64,000 nucleotides of DNA from Casuarina equisetifolia (lineage: Eukaryota > Streptophyta > Magnoliopsida > Fagales > Casuarinaceae), in the NCBI GenBank assembly GCA_028551475.1, contig CM052360.1, positions 12,016,501 through 12,080,500 on the forward strand, read 5' to 3'. This document shows, piece after piece, positions 51,001 to 63,800 of this stretch (positions are counted from its first letter, which is position 1; each line of letters starts with the position of its first letter). Both the position numbers and the translations under genes were made by a program. The notes under the pieces were generated by a model. That model was not told the DNA's origin, did not search any database, and saw nothing but the letters and a program-made list of their open reading frames with translations.

Positions 51001-54000
51001 CCCAAGAATCATGCTATAAATTTGAAAGAGCCATTACGACCTTCCTCTTCAGAAGAAATACCTTGGAAAATGATTTGCATAAGGAAGCAAATTTTGATGT
51101 TTCATTTGGTGCAATCAATGCAATGCTGCAGCCATCAGCAGAAGCTCTAGCAGTTCTTCCACTTCGATGAACATAAACCTACAGAAGAATAATTAGCAGA
51201 TAGCTAAAAAGAAGAATTCTGATGCAAATTTTCGAAAAGAATCATAATATAATTTACTTCCGCTGAATGTGGCAACTGATAGTGAACAACAGTTCGAACA
51301 CCGGGAATATCAAGACCTCTTGCTGCAACATCAGTAGCAACTAGTATGCCATGTTCATTTGCACGAAAACGATCAATTGCCTGCAAGGAGTAGGCGAAGA
51401 TTAAAGAGAGAGACATTAAAAAGGAAAACAGAAATTCATGTATAACCTTGACCAAAAGATGAAAACAGTAATGGTGTCCCATCAAGCCAAGATAAGATAA
51501 TTAAGCTGATTTAGCAACTGACCATACCCTTCAGAGCATTTCATCTTTCATTTAGAGGAGAATGGAAAATGTTCAAGTTCAAATTTTAATATCTCTATCA
51601 AGAACTCCAAAAATCATAACACGGTCTTAACCTTTTGCTTTTGTAACCCTTTAAAACCATCTGAACTATGTTTATGTCCTTATATATTAAAAAGAGAATA
51701 CAACTAAGACCAGGTCCCCCGTAGCTCATCCAACCATTTCCATCTGACCTAAGATGCAGCAGCCTAGAGACAGATTAATCTTCTAGACTGGTAACAAAGC
51801 CAAATCGCTAACTGGCAACATGTTCTTCCCTTCATGTTTGGTTCTTAGTAAACACAGCCAAAGAGCACTATTCCTTCAAAGTGGCATAATTGTCGGACTC
51901 CAATATCAATGTTCTCAGCCGCAACTAATAACTAAGAACTCATGTATGCAAGCACCCTTCTTGAAGCATACTTCAGAAATTACTGACTAGGGAACCAATC
52001 CAACATAAATATTCTAAATCTTGTTTTCTTTATTCTGAGCTCAGTCAACATGATCTCTGATTTGATTCTGACTCATTATACACTCACACATACATTTTAC
52101 ACATTTTACTCTTCTATTTGGGTTGTTTCAACAACAGATTACAAGAGATTATACACATTGATTGATGCATTATTAACCATGGCTAGTTCTGCAACAAGCT
52201 TAAGCAAACTGTCATCAGAGCAGCCTTCTCATATTGCAAATAGATAAGCAAGCTACTATTTAATTTAAGGAAAAACTAACCTTCAACCGAGCACGCTGCT
52301 GCATTTGAGCATGTAATGTCCAAACATTAATGCCAAGTACACGCAATATAGAAGAGATATGGCGCAAAGCAGCAATTGATGTACAGAACACAATCGTGCG
52401 GCCTTGTCCATGAACACCAAGAACATAATACAAATAGGCATCCTTGTCTTCTTCCCTGCATCTGCAAGCCATCTGAAATCAATTCTATTCTGTTGAAAAA
52501 GGCATTACCCTTCAAACAATAAGGTTTTTTAACAGTAGGTCCAAGTTTCAAATAACTATGGCAGAAGTCCTGTGGCTATCTGAAAGAAGCTAGGCTACTG
52601 GTTAAGTGTACTTTAAGTACTTAACAGACTACAGTCCAAAAGAGAATCCCCAGCATGCCATATGTGGAGATGTTCTAGATATCTAGAAGGTTTCACTAGG
52701 CAGAACTATAGGCCAATCTTCCCACAAGAAACTAAATATCTATCAATAACACACAAAGCATAGCAGGTGTATAGCAAACAATAAATACTCTAATTTAAAA
52801 AATCAGGTACCTGAATGTAGTAATATTAGAGATCTGGGGAACCACAAGGTCAAAATTATTACACCTCATATGAGGGTCTTGCCAAAGCTAGCAATTCAGG
52901 GTGTCAAGAGCCTAGTATCAATTCAAACAGTCATAACCCTGATTACACATGGTAAATGACACTAACACTAACACTAACACTAACACTAACACTAACACTA
53001 ACGCTAATAAATACATATAGCTTCTAACTTTTCATTAGATACAGTAAACTTCATTAGATAGTTGACAATCGACTTACAGGCACGTATATCATAAATCTAA
53101 AATATAGATGGTTTAATTGATAAAATGAATTGGCAGTTTCAAACAAGATTTTCAGATGCCAGAAAGGATATTAGAGCACATACTCAATAAAAGATTCCTC
53201 AATCTTATCTGCCAAAATTGATGCATTCGTCAGGTCAATGATGGCAACATTAGCTCTTATTCCAGCTCTCTCGGAGAGTGTTTCTATAGAGTTCAACCCA
53301 TCGGTCAAAGATTGCTTTGGTTTTAGAGCACCACGCTTTAGCTTCTTACGAAAATCAGAAGACAGTGCAATGGTAGCAGAAAAAACAAATGTTTGTCTTT
53401 TCTTTCTCTGGAAGCTTGTAACTGTTACACAGCTTTCTGTATCTAGAGAATGACCTTCAACTGAACCATTGTTAGTTGGTAGCATGTCAATTATTGACTG
53501 CAACTCACGAAAATGTCCATTTTCAATCATTCTATCAGCCTCGTCCAGCACAAAAAAAGACAGAGAATGCAACTGCAAAGCAAAAATACAGAGTCAAACA
53601 AAATAGTTTGGATCAATTCAGTACAACAAGAAATAAAGCACTAGCAGACAGGATAGGAAATATCCAGCACTTACAAGAAACTGCACCTAAATTCAAAATA
53701 TGACTGAGATTAAATGGAAGAGCTGCATGAAAATCCAAATTCTATCGTTTGAAACTATGAACTTCACTGCTCAGGAGACAACATCAGTTCCATTGGCATA
53801 AGAGGCAATGGTCATAATCGGTGTTGAAAATGGAAAAGGTGGGACACAGTGGTGCTGGAATGAACAGAGAGATGTTCAGTGACAGAAGTGCACCTCATAT
53901 AGCTAAAGGCATATTATGGGGCTTACATGCCATATCATATCAGGCAAGTCTTAGATGGAATTGAAGGTCAAGAAATAAAGATCTACAATTAAAACAAGTT

Positions 54001-57000
54001 TTAATATGGGATGAGTCATAGTTATTTTCAAATTATGGCAGAGATATAATTTATGGACATTACCGTGAGTTAAGGTTACTTTGATATTGAGTTTATTTTC
54101 TCTCAACCTCATTCGACTTTTGTAGGCATTTTGTTTTATTAGTTAAAACATGGATCCTAGTCCTCATAAGTTAGCAGAGTTAATACGTCTAAGAAAAGAT
54201 ATATTTGCATATGAACTCGGAAAATTTAGCAGGAGAATATTGACTTCTGAAACACGATTGCAGTGTGTTCTTCCCTCATCTTCTTGAATGGAAGTGGACT
54301 GCTCACAAGCACTATTTACAAAACCTGAACACCCACAACATTTTTCTCATGAATTTTTATTCCCCATTCTCTTTTTATCGGACCATAATTAGGCCATTCT
54401 CCTCACTAATTGAGATCTTAAAAGCCCATACACTTTTTCTTCCAAATAACCACCAAATTAACCAGAGTCCCTATCTCAACTACCACAAATAATTTTCCAA
54501 CAGCTTGTTTACTTTAAGGAATTGTTAGGACCCTTAAATGCTATCATTCATAAAAGCAATTCTTTTTAGTGTAATGCATACCCTGTTCCTTAAACCACTC
54601 AACAGCAGTGATTACAGGTTTGCTGACGACTTGGCACACACACAACCCACCAAGTCTTAACAATCTTCCTTCTCAGCAACCTGCTGATAGTGACCTGCTC
54701 TGATATCATTTATTAAGACTTTCAGGTGCTACCACAACCACACACACCACCTGCCAAGCTCAAAAAAAAAAGCCCTTATCCCATTATCCCAAAAACCAAT
54801 TCAATCTTTGAACCCTAATCCTTTGTTCTAAAATCATCAACCTAACGAATCCTCTTAATCTTAAGCCAACCACAAGCACATGGAGACTGGTTCCCAGAAT
54901 TCTGAAACCTAAATTCACAACTCCGTAAATCTTGAGCTAACCACAGGCACATGTAGACAGATGCATATGCTACAGTACACATGGATGAGAATAGTAGCGT
55001 AGATAGCAGTAGGGTGATGCTGATAGTACAACAAACGGATGGTGATAGTTAGTAGCAAATAAAATGAGGACAGTAGAAAGATGTAGAAGCATCAGAAGCA
55101 CTGATCTTGAGACTTGAGGTGATGGCAGTTTCTACAATTGCTTCAGTGGCAAGGAAGTAATGGTTGGATAGATGGAGTGCTGCCACAGTATGCGAAAATG
55201 TTAATGATGGTGAAAAAATAGCATCTAGCTCCTTTTTTCCTTTTTGGGGGAGAAGAGGGGGGGGCCGGGGTTGGGGGGGGGGGGGGGGTGTTTTGGGGTT
55301 GGGGAGTGACTGGTATGGTGATGAACAGCACTCATAGCTGCTACTCGGCAATGCTGGTGAAAAGAGTTTTTGGGTGGGCCACACCCTTGTCAAGTTTTAA
55401 GGTAGGACATGCTAAAAGGTATAGGATATGCATAAGTGCAGTTAACTGGATTGGAACATTTATCCTGGGGTAACATCACTGAAACTGAGGCAAAAACAAT
55501 AAAAACAAAAAAGGGGTTTCCAATTATCTCATGGAACAATGAAATCAACTCCTTCACGTGTAAGTTACATGTGTCAGTAACTACCTCAGCAAGATGTTTT
55601 TCTCCTCCTGACATAAGTTCCCATAACCTCCCAGGAGTTCCAACAATAATTTCAGGCCCCTTCTTCAAAAGTCTCTCCTGCTTCTCGGTTGACATTCCAC
55701 CAACAATTGGAATCACTCTAATATCAGTTCCATTGGCTACTGCCTTGAGATGATCAGTAACCTGAATGGAAAGAGAGAGGGAGATATGGAAAGTTAAAGC
55801 TCATTTCAAAGCTAAAACCAACTGATCGAAAGGAATTAAAAGCAGTGAAATAGACAAACATAAAAATCAAAACTATCAACATATGGTATAACAAAATAAA
55901 CTAGAGACCACTCAGTTTCTGCCAGTTATATAAATCATCAGGCCCAGTCTGACCAAAATAATGAATGCAACAGCAACTCGTGTTCCATTCAAACTAACAT
56001 GAATATCACTTCTGCCCAACTTGGTCATCCTTCTGTCCTTTTACTTTGCCCAAGATGAGTCTTTCCGTCCAAAACATTTTTTTTTCTTTTTCTAATTCCA
56101 TACTACACGTTATTCATTTTGCACCCTTCAACATCAAGATCAGGGGGTATTTTTATGAAAACAATTGTTGAAAGGTGAAGTGCTGACATATTGATTGTTT
56201 CTCCTTAAGCAATCTGCTTTGTGCAAACAAGTTACTCATTCGGGAAGAAGGAAGTAGGCACACATATATCTGCGATTGTTTGTCTACAAAGGTTCAAGTA
56301 GTTTTCCTGCTAAAGCATGTTAGCCAAATAGATATACCTGCTACTTCAGAAAGAAGCAGGAAAAAGTGCAGCAAACCACACTCATCCCATTTCCACAGAT
56401 GAAACAGAGAAAAGAGATGATCAGAAATAAAGCAGATTTCAAGCACTACAAAGGAAAATAAACTCATCTAACATCTAGCTGCTTCCTAGCTCTAGTTAGG
56501 GGAAGTTACATGGCTCAGAATTTGAAGCAAGTATTGGCCTAAAATCTAAATAACTAGTTCATAGGCGATTTTACTGACTTAAGGACTCAAGAAGCTTCAC
56601 ATGCTAAATTAAGTTGGAAGTCCTTCTGCACAGTATGTTTGTTATGAAATGAAATTCCTTCCATGTATTTCAACCTCATCCAGTCCATTTAAATTGAATT
56701 AAATTCAGAACTCATATGAATCCTTAACAAAGTGTTGAATTTATTCATGGTTGGATTTGCTCTTAATTGAATACACTTGAGTGGTTGTTCTAGAAAATCC
56801 AAATGTCTCCCTTCTTTATCGACATACTTGAACTCATATCATCTATATTGCAATTTAATGAATATAACAGCACAAGCAATCCATTAGGTCACACCAATCA
56901 AATAAGTTGTGAACAAAATTTCTGCTAACTTAATCATAATGAATTTTCACTAGATCAATTTCAACTATTAAGGGCATCAATGAATTGAATTGTGAACTCA

Positions 57001-60000
57001 AATTTCCAATCACTTAATCATAGTGAATTAACATGACTTTTAATTTGGTTCAATCTTTAAAGGTTATTCCCCATTCTCTCTTTCTTAGGCAAACACCTCG
57101 ATGGATAAATACTTGTTCAATATTCACGCCTGACTGATGAATGTGTGCACAATAATGGAGATGGCCCAAATTAATCTAAATCTTTAAGAGTTAAAGACAG
57201 TTCCATGCCTCCAAATCATTTAGAAACTACAGCAACTAATATCATTATAGGTCATCCAAGCATGCTGTTGCCTATAAGCAACCAGATAGAACAAGCTACA
57301 AAGATGTGAAATTTATGCATGCATCTTTATATATGTTAGGTGATTGCTAAGTAAAGTTACTCTGGCTAAAACCAATGCAAAATCTCTCTATCTAAAACAA
57401 TGTGAAGTCACTCTGCTAAACACAATGCAAGAAGTGGATACCCAATTCCATTTAGGCTACAATAGTGTGTATCTATGTTTGGTAGCTTCAAAGTATCTAA
57501 CACTACAGTCACAAATACCATTAGACGACATTCAAGAATGCTTTCTTGCTTTTTGCAGGAAGATAGAACAAGCTAGGATGATGTGTTTGCAGATTTTTAT
57601 GCAACACCACTCCACTTGCGAAGTTAATCTGTCTCACGAACATGAAGCAAGAAACCCGTACTCTATACTATTTAGGTTCCAATAGAGTGGATAAGCCTCT
57701 CAAATACCTCTTATGAACTCAGACAGCTAAGAGATGGCATAAACAGAAGTAATGCAAAAAGCATTTACATATACCTGAAGTGCAAGTTCCCTTGTAGGAG
57801 TAATGATCAGAGCTCGTAAAAGACCTTTTGTAGAATACTTTTCTGCTTCCTCCCCTTTTTCCACATGCATCTTTGCTGACTTTTCTCGTTCCTCTAAGAG
57901 ACGCTGCAAAATTGGCAAACCAAAAGCGAGTGTTTTCCCAGATCCTGTCTCAGCAGCACCGACAACATCCTGTCAAATGAACAACACTAAGACTACAAAC
58001 TTAATGTAACGTAAACCCCTGCACAGCCACAGTCAAGAACTTAAACCAACCTTCCCTTGGTGAGCAGCAGCAGGTATACAAGCTTTTTGTATTGGAGTTG
58101 GTTCCTTGAACCCAAGCCTCTGTATTGATTTCATCAGAAGGGGATGGAGTCTCATCTCATTCCATGTGCAGTATTCAGCTTCATCAACCAATTCTTCTTC
58201 AACATCTTCATTCCCATTGCTAACTACAATCAAAGCCTTTATGTAAACATCTCTTCTTAGTTTGCATAAATCTTGTCCTCTAATCTAATGGTATTTATGT
58301 CATATGCTTCAAACCTTACACACCACAAATATAACTGATACTACAACTTGAGTTTCATACCTATTATATAAAGAAATTAAAGCAAACACAAAGGAACGGT
58401 ATTTTTTAAATTGCTGGGCACGGGCAAATGTGGATAGTTTAGTGTAAACACTGTTACAGTGGCAATACCAGGTCATCAATCAGATATCCATATTACTAAT
58501 TTAACAAAAATGAACACTCAATTACATGGAAAACAAATGAATATGCATCAAGAAGTATTAACTAGGTTTTAGCACGACAATTTTTTTTTGAATCGCCTAG
58601 AATTAGCATGTGTATTGATGAAAGCAATGAAACCAAGCTGATTCTAACACCCCTGATCATTGACAACTAGAATTTAAAATCATAAAACTGAAAATAAAAA
58701 AGGGGGCAAATTGCACTGGCAAACTATAAGGCCATTTGCAATCTCCCTTTAAAAGCAATTAACTCCCAAAATTATGCTTAGTTGCAACATCCATCTACTA
58801 TTAAAGTTTCAACAATTTGCCTTCATATTTAACTTTAATTTCCTTGTGTTGAAGGAGCACCAAAACAAAAACGGGAAAACGAAAAAAAAGAAAAAGAAAA
58901 AATATAAGTGATCTTGTGAATAACATAATAAGCATAACAATTTTAAGGTTTAAGACGGGAAAAAAGCAATTAATTGAAAAAGAAGTACAGATATCAAAGA
59001 TACATCAAGCAAATTTTTGAATCTTCCAGTAAGGCATTACAAATCAAAATGCGTGAACTACATCTTATTTCAATGCCCAGAAATTGCTATAATGATAAAC
59101 CAGTAACAAGTACGCAACTAGGGGTTTAAAAGTGCCATAAGAACCGAGAAACATCCAAATCAAAATACATGCAGAAATCAAATGAACCTCACTAAAACAC
59201 TCATGACCTAGCAATTCAGAAATTGATGAACTACAAACCACTGACATGCAGAGAAGTCAAACTACGGAATTTAATGATGAGTTACCTTATCGCCAAGATA
59301 TATGGATCTCACAATGCAACAAATGATTATATTACTCAAAAATTATTCTAGGAAAACAAACAATCATCAAAGTGCCTAGCTATCACTGACTTTAACCGTC
59401 TTTAACGTTAAGCCAGAAACTAACCACCTGGGTGTTCCTCCTCTTCTTGGGTTTCAACTTCTTATCGCTTATCTTCTTCTTTTTGTCCTTCTTCTCCTTC
59501 TTCTTCTTTTTCTTCGTAGTCTTCACGTTCTCATCCTTCTTCAATTTCTCTTCAGCTTTATCCTCGTTCTCCGTCCTTTCTTCAACTTTAGAATCACCAG
59601 AACTGTCATCATCATCTCGGCGCTTCCTTTTTTTCAATTTGGTACTCTGCTTAGCTGTTTTCTCCCTCCTCTTTCCCACCGCAGGTTGTGGTATTTCTAA
59701 ACCGTAATCGGCATCATCAATCTCTTCGAGCGAAAGAAAACCTACATGCATTAAACATTATAAATTATCATCAACCACGGGCCGACTCAAACTCTTATTA
59801 ACACTACTCCTCAGCTTGCTCACGAAGGCAACTTTGGAAACGCTATAATTAGAACATCAAAATTTTTACTACCATAGTTCAAAGCCAATTCGTAGTGAAA
59901 ACCTAATATTTCTGTTTGCTTCCCAAGAAAAATTCGGAATACGCATTACTTCAACACGAAAAGTTCTAGAATTTCATGGTCCAAAATATAAAAAAAGGAA

Positions 60001-60429
60001 TTAAAATGGGAAAAGTTTCATTTATTTTCCTCGGATTTGGAGAACGTCGTTGTGAATTAATCTAAGCCTGACTACAGACATGTCGCAATGTTGAATTGAA
60101 TTTTGCATCGATTCCCAAGAACGAGAAACCTCAGTAACTGAAAACGAAAACGGAGACTCAAAAAGCTTTTTCCCGACTAGTCTTTCCGTCTCTATTCCTA
60201 TTCCTTATACTCGGAATGCAAAGAGGCGATTAAATAAATCGAAGAAGAATGGCGAACCTCCTTCAAGCTCGTTAGTGCCGACAACCATAGAGAAGGAGTC
60301 GTCGTCGGGGAGGGAGGAGCTCCATGGAAGCGTGTCAAGTCGCTCCAGCTCCATGTCCTGCGCAGCTGGTTTTCTCCGGCGCCCTCTCTTTGAAGGTCGA
60401 GAAGAGAGGAGCGGGGGTTCGGCGGTCAT
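48069..60429 (-). CDS. RH13: DEAD-box ATP-dependent RNA helicase, RH13/DDX24/Mak5 type
   Basis: Nucleolar helicase of the family needed for 60S ribosomal subunit assembly (Mak5 in yeast). Exons in transcript order: 60429-60258, 59741 to about 59421, about 58223-58051, 57969-57775, 55761-55585, 53572-53184, 52461-52281, 51380-51258, 51178-51062, 50843-50739, 50320-50180, 50035-49970, 48888-48730, 48330-48249, 48124-48069; about 818 residues. The N-terminus is Lys rich ([14 protein letters not shown]) as in nucleolar proteins. Core motifs: Q motif [19 protein letters not shown], Ia PTRELALQ, Ib [60 protein letters not shown]. The insert of about 50 residues between motifs II and III is typical of the DDX24/Mak5 group. 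A basic tail ([11 protein letters not shown]) ends the protein. All junctions close in frame except exon 2 to 3. Confidence 0.93.
52959..53005. repeat. Hexanucleotide microsatellite (ACTAAC)n
   Basis: About seven units of ACTAAC in an intron of the helicase gene, the last one altered to GCTAAT. Not the plant telomere repeat. Confidence 0.9.
55246..55306. repeat. G-rich tract in helicase intron
   Basis: Runs of four to seventeen Gs separated by one to four bases on the forward strand, in the intron between helicase exons 5 and 6. The forward strand could form a G-quadruplex; the transcript carries the C-rich complement. Confidence 0.85.
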
Positions 60430-60822
60430 GTCGAAGGAGCACGCCTAGTCCCTGCCAACACGCCTTCCGCGAGTTCAAGCGGCGGGTTGTTTTAGGCCCA
60501 AGAGCAACATCATGCCTCAAGATACCTTATTTAACCCCCCCCCCCCCCCGGGCCACACCTTTTCTTTTTTTTTTTTTGATTTGTTTTTTTTCTCCCTCTT
60601 CGCGCATAAAGGTACCAAACATTCCTCAAGAGTCCAAAAAATAACCATAACGTCATGCACAATCATATCTCAGGCCAACTGTCCCTCAAACCCAGGCTCA
60701 CCACCACTCTCTCCTCTGTTTGTCCCCATTTCACCCAGTACCACATACCCTTTATATACCCAATGCCCCTATCATCCTTATCCAAATCCCTTCTCTCCTT
60801 CCACCGAAAACGCTCATTCCAC
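60430..60822. promoter_or_regulatory. Compact divergent promoter of RH13 and the HAD hydrolase
   Basis: The helicase ATG (60429, reverse) and the HAD ATG (60823, forward; alternatives 60763 and 60655) are 226-394 bases apart. GGCCCA at 60495-60500 reads TGGGCC on the helicase strand, a site II element common before plant ribosome-biogenesis genes. A run of about 15 Cs lies at 60535-60549, then long T runs. TTTATATA at 60751-60758 is a TATA box for the forward gene and favours the 60823 start. Confidence 0.6.
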
Positions 60823-63113
60823 ATGGCTAATAGTACCACTGCAAGGGCTCGCCTGCGCGGTGTTGTTTTCGACATGGACGGAACCCTGACGGTCCCCGCT
60901 ATCGATTTCTCCTCAATGTACAAGGCCGTGCTTGGTGACGACGAATACCGCCGGATTGAGGCTGAAAAACCGTCCGGGATTGACATCTTGCACCATATTG
61001 AGAACTGGAGCCCCGAGAAGCAGCTCAAGGCCTATGAGACCATCGCCGATTACGAGCGCCAGGGCCTTGATCACCTCCAGATCATGCCTGGTCAGTGGTT
61101 TTTGTCGTTTTCCTTATGTTTAGGTGCCAATAAACAAGTGGAAAATGATGGGAGGGTATAATCGGAGCGCCTTAGGACAACATTTGTTAAATCAGTTAGG
61201 TTCTGTAGGCTCCTTTTCTATTGGTAAGATTTGTGTGTTTGTTTGATGAGAAAATCTAATGCGAGATTATAAAGTAACGTTCGGGTTTTCATAAATTTTT
61301 CCTTGATTTGACTAAAATTCAAGTGTCGAAATTCTGGATTAGCTGTTTCTTCCAAATGCATGTATTTTTACACACGCGATAGCTGAGTTTTCTTGTCAAT
61401 TCTGGTGCAGGTGCGGCAGAACTTTGTGGATTTCTCGATTCAAAGAAAATAAGGTGAAATTATGCACAATGTCAGTCCTTTCTTTAGTTGTTCATAATTA
61501 TCCTGACTCCGCAGATGAATATTCAACACGTGGTTGCTTGAGTTTATGACTTTTAAGCTAAGTTTTGGTTGGTTGTGGTTTTTGCGTTCCATCCATCTGC
61601 AATATCCACTGAGCATTTCTGAGTTATAATGCATGCGGCTTGACCATCCTAAATTAAATGTATATCATTTTGAGGATTATGTGTTGTATGTACATAGTCC
61701 TACCTTATTCTTTTTTCTGAAGCCAACCTAATAAACGTTTTTGTGTACTACTTAGTGCATGTGTGAGCAATAAAATTAATGGCTTTTTTCCAAGTTTTTT
61801 CATAAACTGGATGTAACTTCCTCCAAGCTCATTTGTGGTAATTACTAGAGTCTGTAGAGTATAGTAAATTTAAATTAGGTTCTATTTGTAACTATCTTTT
61901 TTTTTTTTTAAAAAAAAGAAAACTACAGTGAAAATATTTTATTAACTGTGTGTATTGATTTTCAGAAGGGGATTAATTACTCGCAATGTTAAGGCATCTG
62001 TTGATTTGTTTCATCAAAGGTTTGGGGTAAGTTCCAAGTGTGAGATACTTTATGCATTAATTAACTCTTATTTTTCTCAATAGGTCTTATTACAATTGAC
62101 TACATGAAGTGCATGTGAAAGTGGATTTTCTGGAAAAAGAATAGAAGAGGTTGATTTTCAGAAGGGGATTGATTACTGGCAATGTTAAGGCATCTGTTAA
62201 ATTATTTCATCAAAGGTTTGGTGTGAGTTCCAAGTGAGATAATAAATACATTAATTAAAATCTTATTTTTCTCAATAGGTCTTATTACAACTGATTCCAT
62301 GAAGTGTATGTGACAAAATAAACCACATCTAGATCCGTTTGTTACAAGCTTCAGGCATAACTTAAATTAACCTACCAAAGCAATTATGGCAAAGGTATCA
62401 AATTGGCAAATATGCGGAAAGTGATCTAGTCAAATGAATGTATCTCCCGGGTCCCAATAAACTCATTATGAATCAATGGCAGTGAACCCTCAACCAAAAA
62501 ACACATTTTACTGTCTGAAATTGGAAATGAATGGGAATATATATCAGTATACTGTAATTGGTTCAAAATAATCAGAAATTAAAAGAAAACAGAAAGACAT
62601 TTGACACTTGGAGAGATTTGGTGCTGTGTTCAGATATAAGCACTCTGCTTTCTTGCTGCACACTTCAGCTAATTTATATACATTGATTCTAACACCACCT
62701 ATTGTCTTCTCAATGGTTAACTTCCCCCATTCCATGCATATCGGTGTACAAAGTTTCGCATCACGCAGGTGAACTTCATAAGCTGATTGTTTGTTGATGT
62801 GAGATAAACCTGTGTTGCCTACCCAAGGAGAGCTGTGTTGAATTTTATCTCTCTGTCCTTTAAGTGTGCATACTTTGCTCAAGAGGATTTCTTTTTCGTT
62901 TACACTTTTCCTTCCCAATTACATTTGCAGTAGGATTGGTGCTGCTCAGTATCGTTTGTAACATTTGTGTTAATGCAGATGACGTTTTGTCCAGCGCTAA
63001 GCCGGGAATTCAGACCTTATAAGCCAGATCCGGCACCCCTTCTACATATCTGTTCGGCTTGGGAAGTTCTGCCAAATGAAGTGATGATGGTGGGCGATAG
63101 CCTTAAAGATGAT
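60823..63113 (+). CDS. HAD-superfamily hydrolase, 3' end beyond window
   Basis: Exons 60823-61090, 61411-61453, 61966-62026 and 62979-63113 join in frame; later exons lie beyond 64,000. HAD enzymes are Asp-nucleophile phosphatases or related hydrolases; the substrate here is unknown. Motif I is VVFDMDGTLT with nucleophile Asp17 and acid Asp19, motif II the Thr of GLITRN, motif III the Lys of YKPDPAP, and motif IV GDSLKDD. The segment between motifs I and II is a small helical cap. It resembles Arabidopsis At2g33255 (from memory). ATG 60823 follows a TATA box and has context ACATGG. Starts at 60763 or 60655 in the same frame would add MPLSSLSKSLLSFHRKR or more, a possible organelle presequence. 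Exon 3 has a second downstream copy. Confidence 0.85.
62162..62222 (+). other. Duplicate copy of HAD exon 3 (exon 3b)
   Basis: Same length (61 bases), same phases and intact AG/GTGAGT splice signals as exon 3 at 61966-62026, offset 196. Six differences change two residues: the Arg of LITRN becomes Gly, and an Asp becomes Lys (ASVDLF to ASVKLF). Splicing both copies together would shift the frame into a stop within a few codons, so only one can be used per transcript. Whether 3b is used is unknown. Confidence 0.8.
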
Positions 63114-63393
63114 GTGAGTTCTATCTTTCTTTGTTACTTCCAATTTTTTTTTCTTTTATGAAAGAACCAATTTTGCAATAACTATCTTCTTCATGCTTTG
63201 TCATTGATTTTTTTGGCTTTTGTGAAGTGCCTTAAAAAAAAAAAAAAATTCCCCTGACCTTCTTTTTTCCTTGTTAATGAGAATCTTCTTTTTCATATAC
63301 ATTTATATTTGAATTCAACTGATTTTGATAAAATATCAACAAAAAAAAGCCCAAATTGGATTTCTATTTGTAAAAGAAATAAGACCACTGCAA

Positions 63394-63800
63394 ATTAAGA
63401 TTGCGTTTGTTTTGGTACAGTGGTTTCTGAAAAAAGATGTTTTTAGTTGAAAATATTTTCACAGAATAACTTGAAATTTACTTTGTTTCGTTGAGACCTT
63501 GAGAATAATATAAAAGATGTTGTTTGTATGGTATGAAAAGTTGTCATTGAAACAAATACAATTTAACCTAGATATCATTGTCCATTGACCAAAATAAATT
63601 AAGATTGCGTTTGTTTTGGTACAGTGGTTTCTGAAAAAAGATGTTTTTAGTTGAAAATATTTTCACAGAATAACTTGAAATTTACTTTGTTGGGCCGAGA
63701 CCTTGAGAATAATATAAAAGATGTTGTTTGGTTAGTATAAAAAGTTTTCGTTGAAACAAATACAATTTAACTTAGATATCATTGTCCATATGATCAAAAT
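63394..63800. repeat. Tandem direct repeat in HAD intron 4, unit 204 bases
   Basis: AAGATTGCGTTTGTTTTGGT begins at 63397 and 63601 and the two copies stay alike to about 63,800, with small changes (TTTCGTTGAGACC against TTGGGCCGAGACC). No coding sequence is visible from 63,114 to the window end. Confidence 0.9.

Noticed and set aside
52959..53005. Interstitial telomere-like repeat
   Set aside because: The unit is ACTAAC, not the plant telomere unit TTTAGGG/CCCTAAA; an ordinary microsatellite.
59432..59707. Forward 91-codon Phe/Ser-rich frame
   Set aside because: Antisense shadow of the Lys-rich helicase exon 2.
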